A stretch of DNA of 64,000 nt from positions 846,830-910,829 of the forward strand of contig NZ_LMMV01000012.1 in NCBI RefSeq assembly GCF_001422405.1. Reading direction: 5' to 3'. Shown one piece after another: positions 1 through 10,518 of this stretch. The number at the start of each line of letters is the position of its first letter. Position 1 is the stretch's first letter. A program made the position numbers and the translations under genes. This DNA comes from Pseudorhodoferax sp. Leaf267. Its GTDB lineage: Bacteria > Pseudomonadota > Gammaproteobacteria > Burkholderiales > Burkholderiaceae_C. The notes under the pieces were generated by a model. It saw only the letters and a list, made by a program, of their open reading frames with translations. It did no database searches and had not been told where the DNA came from.

Positions 1-1
1 G

Positions 2-2176
2 ACCAGTGGTGAAGAGACCTTCGCCCATGTCTGCATCGACGACCTGCGCGAGCGCCGCGCGGCCGAACGCCGCATCCAGCAACTGCTGCAGTTCGACGAA
101 CTCACAGGCCTGCCCAACCGCCAGCGGCTGCTGGAGAGCCTGGATGCGATGCTGCTGGCCAGCGACCAGACCGCGGTGCTGGTGCTGGAGCTTGACCGCT
201 TCAAACGCGTCAACGACGGCCTGGGCATGCACATCGGCGACGCAGTGCTGCTCGAAGCGGCGCAGCGCCTCGTGGTGGCCGTGCGAGGCGTCGACCTGGT
301 GGCGCGCCGCAGCGGCGACGAGTTCGTCATCGTCGTGCCCGGCCCCACGGCGGTGCCCGTCGCGCTGGCGCAGACGCTGCTCGATGCCATCGCCAGGCCG
401 ATGGTGATCGAGGGCCACGAGATCTACATGACCTGCAGCGTTGGCATCGCGATGGCGCCTGCGGACAGCGACCGCGCCGACACCTTGCTGCGCCGTGCCA
501 ACGCCGCCCTGCACCAGGCCAAGTTGCACGGCCGCAACCAGATCGCCGTCTACGCCGCCGCGCCGCACGACGACGACCCGGCACGCATGGCGCTGGAGAC
601 GGCGCTGCGCCAGGCGTTGCGCAACGAGCGCCTCGAACTGCATTACCAGCCGCAGGTCGACCTGGTGCATGGCCGCATCGTCGGGGTCGAGGCCTTGCTG
701 CGTTGGGACCACCCCACGCTGGGCCGCGTCGCGCCCGACCGCTTCATCCCGATCGCCGAGGAGACCGGCCTGATCGTCGCCATCGGCGACTGGGTGCTGC
801 GCCACGCCATCGAGCAGGCCGCGGCCTGGCAGCGCGCCGGGCTGCCGCCCCTGCGCACGGCGGTCAACCTGTCGGCGCGCCAGTTGTTGCAGCCGGACCT
901 GGCACGGCGCATCGAAGGCCTGCTGGCCGCCACCGGTCTGGACCCGCGCCTGTTCGGGGTCGAGGTCACCGAGAGCATGCTGATCGGCAACTTCGAGCAG
1001 GCGGTGCAGCACCTGCAGGCGCTGCGTGCCATGGGCGTGGAAGTCTCGCTCGATGACTTCGGCACCGGCTACTCCAGCCTGAGCTACCTGCGCAGGCTGC
1101 CGGTGGACGTGGTCAAGATCGACCGTTCGCTGGTGCCCGACGTCACAGCGCCCGCGCAGGCCGTCTCGATCACGCGCGCCATCATCACGATGGCGCACCA
1201 GCTGCAGATGAAGGTGCTCGCCGAAGGCGTCGAGAGCGAAGGCCAGGCGGCGCTGCTGGCAGCCAACCAGTGCGACCAGATGCAGGGCTACTGGTTCAGC
1301 GCCGCCATGCCGGCAGCGGCGATCGAGGCGATGCTGCGCGATGGCCGGCAGATCGATCCGGTGCTGCTGGACCGGCGCGCGCGGCAACCCACCCTGCTGC
1401 TGGTGGACGACGAGGAGAACATCGTGGCCGCGTTGCGCCGGCTGCTGCGCGCCGAAGGCTGGCTGGTGCTGGGCGCCACCAGTGCAGAGCAGGCGCTGCA
1501 GCTGATGGCGCGCCACGAGGTCGACGTGATCCTGTCCGATCAGCGCATGCCCGGCATGACCGGCGTCGAGTTGCTGCGCCGGGCCCGGGTACTGTGTCCG
1601 GACACGGTCCGCCTGGTGCTGTCCGGCTACACCGAGCTGCAGGCGATCACCGAGGCGATCAACGAGGGCGCGATCTACAAGTTCCTTGCCAAGCCCTGGG
1701 ACGACGCGCAGTTGCGCAGCCACCTGCGCGACGCCTTCGCGTTGAAGGAGATGGCCGACAGCAACCGCCGGCTCGACCTGGAGGTGCAGCACGCCAACCG
1801 CGAACTGGCCGAGCTGAACCGGCGGCTGCAGGCGCTGCTGCAAGCGCAGCGCGCACAGAACCAGCGCGAGGTCGATAGCCGCGAGGCCACGCAGGAGCTG
1901 CTGGACGCCCTGCCGGTGCCTGTGTTCGGCGTCGACGACGAAGGCCTGCTGGTGTTCGTGAATGCGCCGGCGCGAACGCTGTGCGACGCGGATGGCGATG
2001 TGCTGGGCAGGCCTGCGAGCGGGGAGCTGTCCGACGCCATGCGGCGCGCGCTGGAGGGCGGGTCGGTGAAGCTGACCCTGGCGGGGCGCCGCTTCCGGGC
2101 GCTGTGCCGGCCGTTGAGCGGCAACGCGCGCGGCTGCCTGCTGGTGCTGCTGCCGCAAGCCGGAGTGCGTGCATGA
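2..2176 (+). CDS. GGDEF-EAL-receiver-PAS signalling protein (5' end outside window)
   Basis: Cyclic-di-GMP enzyme fused to a response-regulator receiver; 724 codons are visible and the N-terminus lies upstream of the window. Visible residues 1-30 look like the end of a PAS/PAC domain running into DELTGLPN, the start of the GGDEF domain. The active-site loop reads SGDEF (about 104-108), so its first Gly is lost. The EAL domain (about 205-440) keeps EALLR, EVTES, DDFGTGYSSL, KIDRSLV and AEGVES, so phosphodiesterase activity is plausible. A receiver follows (LLLVDDEEN, acceptor Asp about 513 in LSDQRMPG, Lys in KPW), then a coiled coil and a short PAS-like tail. It overlaps the next gene by ATGA, indicating an operon. 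Whether it makes or degrades c-di-GMP is inferred only from motifs. Confidence 0.9.
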   Translation, partial: TSGEETFAHVCIDDLRERRAAERRIQQLLQFDELTGLPNRQRLLESLDAMLLASDQTAVLVLELDRFKRVNDGLGMHIGDAVLLEAAQRLVVAVRGVDLVARRSGDEFVIVVPGPTAVPVALAQTLLDAIARPMVIEGHEIYMTCSVGIAMAPADSDRADTLLRRANAALHQAKLHGRNQIAVYAAAPHDDDPARMALETALRQALRNERLELHYQPQVDLVHGRIVGVEALLRWDHPTLGRVAPDRFIPIAEETGLIVAIGDWVLRHAIEQAAAWQRAGLPPLRTAVNLSARQLLQPDLARRIEGLLAATGLDPRLFGVEVTESMLIGNFEQAVQHLQALRAMGVEVSLDDFGTGYSSLSYLRRLPVDVVKIDRSLVPDVTAPAQAVSITRAIITMAHQLQMKVLAEGVESEGQAALLAANQCDQMQGYWFSAAMPAAAIEAMLRDGRQIDPVLLDRRARQPTLLLVDDEENIVAALRRLLRAEGWLVLGATSAEQALQLMARHEVDVILSDQRMPGMTGVELLRRARVLCPDTVRLVLSGYTELQAITEAINEGAIYKFLAKPWDDAQLRSHLRDAFALKEMADSNRRLDLEVQHANRELAELNRRLQALLQAQRAQNQREVDSREATQELLDALPVPVFGVDDEGLLVFVNAPARTLCDADGDVLGRPASGELSDAMRRALEGGSVKLTLAGRRFRALCRPLSGNARGCLLVLLPQAGVRA

Positions 2177-3237
2177 CCGCGCCCACCACCGACGCCACGA
2201 CCGTCACGCCGCCCGCGCCGCTGGCGCGCCTGTTTCGCCACAGCCTGCGCGAAGGCCGGGTCCATCCGCTGTTGCATGCCTTGCAGGGCCGCCGCCGAGA
2301 GCCACCGCAAGGTGCCGGGGAGGGCGCTGCGCCGGGCCGCCCCCAGCCAGCGCGCACCGCAGGCACAACTGAACGGACCCGGGTGAGCACGGTCCTTCGC
2401 CCGCTCGACCGCGACGACCTGCTCGCCGCCTTGCGCGGCCTGCCGCCGCTGCCGTCGGTGGTGCTCGACCTGATCGCGTCGCTCGGCCAGGAGGAACTCG
2501 GCGCTGCACAGTACGCGGCCAAGATCTCGCGCGACCAGGCGCTGGTCGCCAAGACCTTGCGGCTGGCCAACTCGTCGTTCTACGGGCGCGGCAGGCAGGT
2601 GGGCTCCGTTGCCGAGGCCATCACCGTGCTCGGCCTGCGCACGGTGCGCGCGGTCGTCACGGCCGCGGGACTGGCCGGCAGCTTCAGCCGCCATCCCGAG
2701 TTCGACCACGATGCCTTCTGGCGCCACTCGTTCGGCAGCGCCCTGTGCGCGCAGGCGCTGGCCGACGCATTGGGGCGCGACGACGGCGACCTGGCGTTCA
2801 CGGTCGGGCTGCTGCACGACATCGGCAGGCTGGCCCTGGCCAGCCTGTTCGCGCCGGCCTACGCCGAGGTCGACCGGTGGCGGCGCGACCAGGATGGCCT
2901 TGGCAGCGATGCCGAGCGCGCCGTGCTCGGCATTGACCACGCCGAGGTCGGCGGCCTGATCGCGCAGCAATGGAACTTCGCGCCGGCCATCGTCGATGCC
3001 ATCCGGCAGCACCATGCACCGGCACCCATGCCCGCCCAGGTCACGCTGGCCGGCATCGCCCATGTGGCCGATGCGATCGCCCACGCCCTGGGCATGGCCG
3101 GCGACGCCGACGAGGCGGTGCCGATGCTGGCGCTGCCGGTCTGGGCCGCGTGCCGGCTCGACGAGGCGGCCTGCCTGCAACTGTTCACGCGCACCGAGGC
3201 GCAATTCGAAGCCGTTTGCGAAGCACTGCAGAACTGA
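2173..3237 (+). CDS. HDOD domain protein
   Basis: A 354-residue protein with an HDOD domain (about 80-280), a catalytically silent relative of HD phosphohydrolases used in two-component and c-di-GMP signalling. Recognisable stretches are LPPLPSVVLDLI, KTLRLANSSFYG, EAITVLGLRTVRA and LLHDIGRLALA. The first 75 residues are low-complexity Arg/Pro/Ala-rich sequence and probably disordered. The ATG at 2173 overlaps the previous stop (ATGA), which fixes the start and implies translational coupling. Its partner is probably one of the neighbouring kinase or receiver proteins; the target is unknown. Confidence 0.88.
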   Translation: MTAPTTDATTVTPPAPLARLFRHSLREGRVHPLLHALQGRRREPPQGAGEGAAPGRPQPARTAGTTERTRVSTVLRPLDRDDLLAALRGLPPLPSVVLDLIASLGQEELGAAQYAAKISRDQALVAKTLRLANSSFYGRGRQVGSVAEAITVLGLRTVRAVVTAAGLAGSFSRHPEFDHDAFWRHSFGSALCAQALADALGRDDGDLAFTVGLLHDIGRLALASLFAPAYAEVDRWRRDQDGLGSDAERAVLGIDHAEVGGLIAQQWNFAPAIVDAIRQHHAPAPMPAQVTLAGIAHVADAIAHALGMAGDADEAVPMLALPVWAACRLDEAACLQLFTRTEAQFEAVCEALQN

Positions 3238-3242
3238 ACACC

Positions 3243-4139
3243 ATGTCCGAATCCGAACTCATCACATTGCAGCGCGCCAACCAGTCGCTGCGCGCCTTGA
3301 ACGAGAGCCTGCGCAACGCCCAGGCCCAGCTGCTGCAGTCCGAACGCCTGGCCTCGATCGGCCAGCTGGCCGCTGGCGTGGCGCACGAGATCAACAACCC
3401 GATCGGCTACGTGTTCTCCAACTTCGGCACGCTGGAAGGCTACCTCGCGCGCTTGGTGGAGATGCTGGAGGCCTACGAGCAGGCGGAGCCCGCGCTGGCC
3501 GGCAGCGACATCGCCGTCCGGCTCGCGGCCCTGCGCGGGCGTGTCGAACTCGACTACCTGAAGCAGGACATCCCGCTGCTGATGGCCGAGTCGAAGGAGG
3601 GCCTGTCGCGGGTGCGCAAGATCGTCCAAGATCTCAAAGACTTCTCGCGGGTCGACACCCAGCAGGAGTGGGTCTGGGCCTCGCTGCACCAGGGCATCGA
3701 CTCGACCCTGAACATCGTCGCCAACGAGATCAAGTACCGGGCCGACGTGCGCCGCGAGTACGGCGACCTGCCCGACATCGAATGCCTGCCGTCCGAGCTC
3801 AACCAGGTGTTCATGAACCTGCTCGTCAACGCCGCCCATGCGATCGGCCCGGAGCGCGGGCTCATCGTCGTTCGCAGCGGCGACGCCGGCAGCGAGGTCT
3901 GGGTCGAGGTGGAAGACAACGGCAGCGGCATCGCGCCGGAACAACTGGCGCGCATCTTCGATCCCTTCTTCACGACCAAGCCGGTCGGCCGTGGCACGGG
4001 CCTGGGCCTGTCGCTGGCGTACGGCATCGTGCACAAGCACCATGGACGCATCGACGTGCGCAGCGAGCCGGGCCGCGGCTCGTGCTTTCGCGTCACGCTG
4101 CCGGTGCGGCGCGCGGGCGCAGAAGGTGCCGCGCCATGA
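3243..4139 (+). CDS. Sensor histidine kinase, cytoplasmic
   Basis: A 298-residue soluble histidine kinase with no membrane segment and only a short N-terminal coiled coil. The phospho-acceptor is His48 in GVAHEINNP. The ATPase part has the N box (LNQVFMNLLVNAAHAI), D box (VEDNGSGIAPE), F box (DPFFTTKP) and G box (GTGLGLSLAYGIV). With no sensor domain, it probably receives its signal from a partner in the operon. It starts 5 bp after the HDOD gene and overlaps the following receiver gene by ATGA, so that receiver, or the one in the first gene, is the likely phosphotransfer target. Confidence 0.92.
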   Translation: MSESELITLQRANQSLRALNESLRNAQAQLLQSERLASIGQLAAGVAHEINNPIGYVFSNFGTLEGYLARLVEMLEAYEQAEPALAGSDIAVRLAALRGRVELDYLKQDIPLLMAESKEGLSRVRKIVQDLKDFSRVDTQQEWVWASLHQGIDSTLNIVANEIKYRADVRREYGDLPDIECLPSELNQVFMNLLVNAAHAIGPERGLIVVRSGDAGSEVWVEVEDNGSGIAPEQLARIFDPFFTTKPVGRGTGLGLSLAYGIVHKHHGRIDVRSEPGRGSCFRVTLPVRRAGAEGAAP

Positions 4140-5431
4140 CGACGGCCGCCCCGGCCTGGACGCTGCTCGCCGTCGACGACGAGCCCAACATCCTGGCGGC
4201 GCTGCGGCGGGTGTTCCGCACCACGGGCTGGCGCATCCTGACGGCCGGCAACGCCGAAGCGGCACTGGCGCTGCTTGCCGCGGAACCCGTGAATGCCGTG
4301 CTGTCGGACATGCGCATGCCGGGCATGGACGGCGCGCGGCTGCTCGAACAGGTCAGCCTGCGCTGGCCGCGCACCGCGCGGCTGCTGCTGACGGGCCAGG
4401 CCGACCTGGCGTCGACGATCACCGCGATCAACCACGGCCGCCTGCACCGCTACATCGCCAAGCCCTGGAACGACGACGAACTGGTACTGACCCTGCGGCA
4501 GGTCGCCGAGCGGCAACAGCTCGAAGCCGACAAGGAGGCGCTGGAGCGGCTGACGCAACAACAGAACGACGCGCTGAAGGCGCTGAACGCGGGGCTGGAG
4601 GCCCGCGTCGCCCTGCGCACCGAGGAACTGGCTGCCGCCAATGGCAGGCTCAAGCGCAACTACCTGACCTCGATCAAAGCCTTCACCGCGCTGATCGAAC
4701 TGCGCGGCAAGGCCCAGGTCGGGCACGCGCGCCAGGTGGCCAGCCTCGCGCAGCGCATCGCGCAGGCGATGGCGGTGGATGCTGAGGTGGCGCGCAATCT
4801 CCCGATCGCCGCATTGCTGCATGACATCGGCCACATCGGGCTCAGCGATGCGGTTCTGGCGCGACCGGTGGGCCGGCTCGGTCCGCAGGACCTGCAACGC
4901 TACCAGCTGCACCCGGTGCTCGGCGAGCAGGCCCTGCTGGCCAGCGACGACATGCAGGGCGTGGCACCGCTGATCCGCGCCCACCATGAACGCTGGGATG
5001 GCAAAGGTTTCCCCGATGGCCTGCGCGGCGCGGCAATCCCGCTCGGTGCGCGCATCCTCGCGGTGGCCGACGCCTTCGAGGACCTGCGCGGCGGGCGCAT
5101 GGACGGCCGCGCCCTGGACGCCACCGAGGCCTGCCACGCGGTGCTGGCCGGTCGTGGCAGCCAGTTCGATCCGGCGGTGGTCGACGCCTTCGTCGGCCTG
5201 TTCGCGGCCGGGCCTGACGAGCCAGCCTCGCCCACGATGCGGCTGCCCACCGCCGACCTGCGGGCCGGTCACGTCCTGGCGCAGGATTTCGTGTCGCCCG
5301 AGGGCGTACTGCTGCTGTCGGCCGGCCATTCGCTAACCGACGAGCTGATCGGCCGCATCGATGCCTTCGCGCGCAGGCACGGCCTGCCGCTGACCTTTGC
5401 GGTGCAGTCGCCAAGGGAGGCAGCCCAGTAG
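4136..5431 (+). CDS. Response regulator with HD-GYP output domain
   Basis: A 431-residue receiver fused to an HD-GYP c-di-GMP phosphodiesterase domain. The receiver has VDDEPN, acceptor Asp58 in LSDMRMPGMDG and the conserved Lys in AKPWNDDEL. A coiled coil (about 120-180) leads to the HD-GYP domain, where the metal motif is HDIGH and the hallmark reads HHERWDGKGFPDG, so the Tyr of GYP is Phe. A roughly 70-residue C-terminal extension (TADLRAGHVLAQDF onward) resembles the tail found in many HD-GYP regulators. It is the last gene of the signalling operon. c-di-GMP hydrolysis is inferred from the family. Confidence 0.92.
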   Translation: MTTAAPAWTLLAVDDEPNILAALRRVFRTTGWRILTAGNAEAALALLAAEPVNAVLSDMRMPGMDGARLLEQVSLRWPRTARLLLTGQADLASTITAINHGRLHRYIAKPWNDDELVLTLRQVAERQQLEADKEALERLTQQQNDALKALNAGLEARVALRTEELAAANGRLKRNYLTSIKAFTALIELRGKAQVGHARQVASLAQRIAQAMAVDAEVARNLPIAALLHDIGHIGLSDAVLARPVGRLGPQDLQRYQLHPVLGEQALLASDDMQGVAPLIRAHHERWDGKGFPDGLRGAAIPLGARILAVADAFEDLRGGRMDGRALDATEACHAVLAGRGSQFDPAVVDAFVGLFAAGPDEPASPTMRLPTADLRAGHVLAQDFVSPEGVLLLSAGHSLTDELIGRIDAFARRHGLPLTFAVQSPREAAQ

Positions 5432-5687
5432 GCATGGACGTGGCCGGGTGGACGCGGAAGCGCACGGATTTGTGCCTGAGCCTGATCTGGCCAGCGAAAC
5501 ACGTCGAACGCGCTGCCGCTCAGAGGGTGGAAGTCGATGGTCCCGGAACTTGGGGTTGTGTCCGTCGGCTCTCTGGCAGATTAGTAGTCGCGGTGAGGGA
5601 CGTCTCAGGGCGCAAAGCAGTCATCCCGCCATGCAGGAAAGCACCCCCCTCCCCGCCAGCATCTCAGCGACGACGCCTCTACCCCTC
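5432..5687. other. Intergenic region between convergent signalling operon and bchO
   Basis: 256 bp separate the HD-GYP stop from the convergent end of bchO. No conserved gene is visible. Reading frames cross it but have Arg/Pro-rich shadow composition. The right end (about 5685-5730) is strikingly C-rich on the plus strand and encodes the Gly-rich tail of BchO on the minus strand. I see no clear terminator hairpin with a T run. Confidence 0.5.
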
Positions 5688-6551
5688 CTACCCCCCACCC
5701 CCCAGCAACTCCCCCACCACCCCCGGCGCCTCCTCGTGCGCCAGGTGCCCCAGCCCCGGCAGTAACCGGAACCGCGCCCCCGGCAGCTGCCGCGCCACGC
5801 GCTCCGATTGCCGCGGGTTCACCGTGCTGTCCGCGCTGCCAGCCGCCAGCAGCAGCGCCACCGGCGCCTGCGCGATGCGCCGGCGCAGTGCGGGCACCAG
5901 AGGCCCCACGTCCCAGTGCGCCATCATGCGCAGCGCCCCGGACACATGCGCGGGCTGGCGCAGCAGCGCTCGGTAGTGGGCCACGGCGGGTGCGTCCAGC
6001 CGCGAGCCGGTGGAATCGACCAGGTGCTGCACCGCGCGCGGGCGTGACGCGGCCCGCGCCGCCAGCCAGGGCAGCAGCGGCAGCGCCGCCATGGCGCGCG
6101 CCAGCGGCGGAAACACGGCGCCGGCCAGGCCGGGCAGCGGCTTCAGCGCGCCGTTGAGCGACAGCAGCGTGCGCGCCTGCGGCAGCGCACCGTCCAGCCA
6201 CAGCTGCAGCATCAGCGCGGCACCGGCCGAGTGGCCGGCCACGGCGACCGGCGCGGCGTCCAGCGCGCGCAGCAGGGCCGCCAGCGCCTGCGCCATGCGC
6301 GGCAGGCTGGCGGCGCCGTCGGCGAATCCGCTGCTGCCGCCATGGCCCGGCAGATCGGGCGCGAGCATCCTGTAGCGGCCGGCCAGCAGCGGCGCGCAGC
6401 CGTCCCACGAGCGGCTGGACGAACCGGTGCCGTGCAGCAACAGCAGCAGCGGCCGGTCGGGCGCCTCCGTCGCGGGGGAGCGACGCACGTGCCAGCGCAG
6501 CCCGCCCGCGGTCGGTCGGGCTTCTTCCAGCGGGGCAGGGTCCAGGAGCAT
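5688..6551 (-). CDS. bchO: BchO-like alpha/beta hydrolase, Mg-chelatase accessory
   Basis: A 287-residue alpha/beta-fold hydrolase of the BchO family, found in photosynthesis clusters and linked to the Mg-chelatase step of bacteriochlorophyll synthesis; its biochemical role is not settled. Visible marks are the N-terminal GGLRWHVRR, the oxyanion loop LLLHGTGSSSRSW, APDLPGHG, the nucleophile elbow GHSAGA, the BchO-typical LSLNGALKPLPGLAG and a late GLGHLAHEE that supplies the His. The end is Gly-rich (ELLGGGG). It diverges from crtI across 45 bp holding a PpsR-type site, so both may share control. The usual bchD/bchI partners are not in the window. Confidence 0.85.
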   Translation of the reverse strand: MLLDPAPLEEARPTAGGLRWHVRRSPATEAPDRPLLLLLHGTGSSSRSWDGCAPLLAGRYRMLAPDLPGHGGSSGFADGAASLPRMAQALAALLRALDAAPVAVAGHSAGAALMLQLWLDGALPQARTLLSLNGALKPLPGLAGAVFPPLARAMAALPLLPWLAARAASRPRAVQHLVDSTGSRLDAPAVAHYRALLRQPAHVSGALRMMAHWDVGPLVPALRRRIAQAPVALLLAAGSADSTVNPRQSERVARQLPGARFRLLPGLGHLAHEEAPGVVGELLGGGG

Positions 6552-6561
6552 GCAGCCCTAT

Positions 6562-6579
6562 TGTCAACTAAACCTGACA
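6562..6579. promoter_or_regulatory. PpsR/CrtJ-type operator, bchO-crtI divergent promoter
   Basis: TGT (6562-6564), 12 bases, ACA (6577-6579) matches the TGT-N12-ACA consensus known for CrtJ/PpsR repressors of photosynthesis genes. It sits in the 45-bp gap between divergent bchO and crtI. A weak sigma70-like pair TTGTCA (6561-6566) and TACTAT (6584-6589), 17 bp apart, would place the operator over the -35 region of crtI. That layout puts the transcript start almost at the crtI ATG, so a very short leader is possible. Promoter elements are inferred. Confidence 0.6.
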
Positions 6580-6596
6580 CTACTACTATCCATAGC

Positions 6597-8136
<1,540 letters not shown>

Positions 8137-8165
<29 letters not shown>

Positions 8166-9213
8166 GCCGCATCTGGCGCGCCACTGGGCCGCCGATGTCG
8201 CCGCCTGCCGTGCCAGCCTGCAGCACAACAGCAAGACCTTCCATGCCGCATCGCTGCTGCTGCCGCGGCGCGTGCGCGAGCCGGCCACCGTGCTCTATGG
8301 CTTTTGCCGCCTGGCCGACGACGCGGTGGACGAGCAGGGCGGTCGGCTGGACGCCATCGCCCGGCTGCGCGAACGGCTGGATCGCGTCTACGCCGGCCAG
8401 CCGCTCACCGTGCCCAGCGACCGCGCGCTGGCCGCCGTGGTGGCCGCCTACGCCGTGCCGCGTGCGCTGCCCGACTTCCTGATCGAAGGCCTGGCCTGGG
8501 ATGTGGAAGGCCGCACGTACGACACGCTGGCGCAACTGCAGGACTACGCTGCGCGCGTGGCCGGTGCCGTGGGCGCCATGATGAGTCTGCTGATGGAGAC
8601 CCGCAGCCCCGACGCGCTGGCCCGCGCCTGCGACCTGGGTGTGGCGATGCAGCTGTCCAACATCGCGCGCGACGTCGGCGAGGACGCGCGCAACGGCCGG
8701 CTCTACCTGCCGCGCGACTGGCTGCGCGAGGCCGGGGTCGATCCTGCGGCATGGCTGGGCAACCCGCTGCCCGATGCGCGCATCGACGCCGTGGTCCTGC
8801 GCCTGCTGGCCGAGGCCGATCGCCTGTATGCGCGTGCCAGCGCCGGCGTGGGCAGCCTGCCGCTGGACTGCCGGCCCGGCATCAACGCGGCGCGCCTGCT
8901 GTACGCCGGCATCGGCCACGAGGTCCGGCGCGCCGGTGGTGACGGCGTGCGCCGCCGCGCCCGCGTGCCCGGCTGGCGCAAGACCATGCTGCTGGCGCGC
9001 GCGGCCGTCGGCCTGCGGCCCTCGCAGGCTGCGCTGGGCGCGCCGGCCTTGCCGTCCAACCAGCCCCTGCTCGACGCCGTGGCCGCAGTGCCGCCGGTCG
9101 GCCGCCAGGGCGCGGCCGAGTTCGTCGTCGACCTGTTCACGCGGCTGGCGCGCGATGAGCGCCAGCCCCATCGCCCGGCCGCGCCGGTGCTGTTGCGAGG
9201 AGATCCAGGATGA
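8137..9213 (+). CDS. crtB: Phytoene synthase CrtB
   Basis: A 358-residue squalene/phytoene synthase that condenses two geranylgeranyl diphosphates to phytoene. The first Asp-rich motif is in GFCRLADDAVDE and the second in LSNIARDVGEDARNGRLYLP, both intact. The early stretch SLQHNSKTFHAASLLLP is typical of CrtB. It starts inside the end of crtI (29-nt overlap), and its stop overlaps the ATG of hemA (ATGA), so crtI, crtB and hemA are translationally coupled. The C-terminus is somewhat longer than the 290-310 residues of many CrtB proteins. Confidence 0.94.
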
Positions 9214-10511
9214 GCCTCATGGCCCTCGGTCTGAACCATGCCAGCGCGCCGCTGGACCTGCGTGGCCGCTTCGCCTTCCCGGTCGAGCGCCTGGCGCCCA
9301 GCCTGCAGGCCCTGCGCGGCCACCTGGCCGCCGTGCAGTCGCCGGCCAGCGGGCTGACCATCCTGTCGACCTGCAACCGCACCGAGCTCTACCTGGGCCT
9401 GGCGCCCGAGGCGCAGCCCTCGCCCGAGCTGCTGCAGCCGGTCATCCACTGGCTGGCCGACCAGGGCGGCACCAGCCCGCAGGCGCTGACCGAGCACAGC
9501 TACCTGCTGCAGGGCGAGGCGGTCGCGCGGCATGCGTTCCGTGTCGCGTCCGGGCTGGACTCGATGGTGCTGGGCGAGCCGCAGATCCTCGGCCAGCTCA
9601 AGACCGCGGTGCGCGAGGCCGACGACGTGGGCGTGCTCGGGCCGACGCTGCAGCAGCTGTTCCAGCGCAGCTTTTCGGTGGCCAAGGCGGTGCGCACCGG
9701 CACCGAGATCGGCGCCCACGCGGTCAGCATGGCGGCGGCTGCGCTGCGGATCGCGCAGCAACTCTTCGGCGATCTGTCGGAGCGCCGCGTGCTGTTCGTC
9801 GGCGCGGGCGAGATGATCGAGCTGGTCGCCACGCATTTCGCGGCGCGTTCGCCACGCCAGATGGCGGTGGCCAACCGCAGCGCCGAACGCGGTGAGGGCC
9901 TGGCCAGCCGGCTCGGCGCGCAGGTGCTGCCGCTGCTGGGGCTGGACCAGCGGCTGGGCGAATTCGACATCGTCATCAGCTGCACCGCCAGCAGCCTGCC
10001 GCTGATCGGCCTGGGCGCCGTGCAGCGCGCGCTGGCGGCCCGCAAGCGCGAGCCCATGCTGATGATCGACCTGGCCGTGCCGCGCGACATCGAGGCCGAC
10101 GTGGGCAAGCTCGAAGACGTGTTTCTCTACACCGTGGACGATCTGGCCAAACGGGTGCAGCAGGGCGGCGAGCGCCGCCAGGCCGCGGTGCAGCAGGCCG
10201 AGGCCCTGGTCGATGCCGGCGTGAACCGTTTCAGCCAGTGGCTCGAGCAGCGCTGCAGCGTGCCGCTGATCATGGAGCTGCGCCAGCGCAGCGACCACTT
10301 GCGCCAGCTGGAGCTGGACCGTGCGCGCCGCGCCCTCGCGCGTGGCGAGGGCGTCGACCAGGTGCTCGAACAACTGGCTGGCAGCCTCAGTGCCAAGCTG
10401 CTGCACCGCACCCTTGCCGGCCTGCACGCCAGCCGCGGCGCCGAGCACAACGACTGGGCGGCGGCCGCTCGCCGCTGCTTCCTGCACGAAGGCTCGGACG
10501 TGCGGCACTGA
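9210..10511 (+). CDS. hemA: Glutamyl-tRNA reductase HemA inside the photosynthesis cluster
   Basis: A 433-residue glutamyl-tRNA reductase, the NADPH-dependent first committed enzyme of the C5 route to 5-aminolevulinate. The catalytic Cys lies in ILSTCNRTELY; other family stretches are ASGLDSMVLGEPQILGQLK, VGAGEMIEL (NADPH domain) and IDLAVPRDIE. The C-terminal helical dimerisation part is present, so the gene looks complete. It is locked between crtB (ATGA overlap) and a small membrane ORF plus bciA, so it should be co-expressed with pigment genes. It may be a second, phototrophy-dedicated copy; the genome's housekeeping copy cannot be seen here. Confidence 0.95.
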   Translation: MSLMALGLNHASAPLDLRGRFAFPVERLAPSLQALRGHLAAVQSPASGLTILSTCNRTELYLGLAPEAQPSPELLQPVIHWLADQGGTSPQALTEHSYLLQGEAVARHAFRVASGLDSMVLGEPQILGQLKTAVREADDVGVLGPTLQQLFQRSFSVAKAVRTGTEIGAHAVSMAAAALRIAQQLFGDLSERRVLFVGAGEMIELVATHFAARSPRQMAVANRSAERGEGLASRLGAQVLPLLGLDQRLGEFDIVISCTASSLPLIGLGAVQRALAARKREPMLMIDLAVPRDIEADVGKLEDVFLYTVDDLAKRVQQGGERRQAAVQQAEALVDAGVNRFSQWLEQRCSVPLIMELRQRSDHLRQLELDRARRALARGEGVDQVLEQLAGSLSAKLLHRTLAGLHASRGAEHNDWAAAARRCFLHEGSDVRH

Positions 10512-10518
10512 AGACGCC

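Noticed and set aside
5434-5976. 180-codon plus-strand frame after the HD-GYP gene
   Set aside because: Low-complexity Arg/Ser/Pro composition, and it runs antisense into bchO; no family features.
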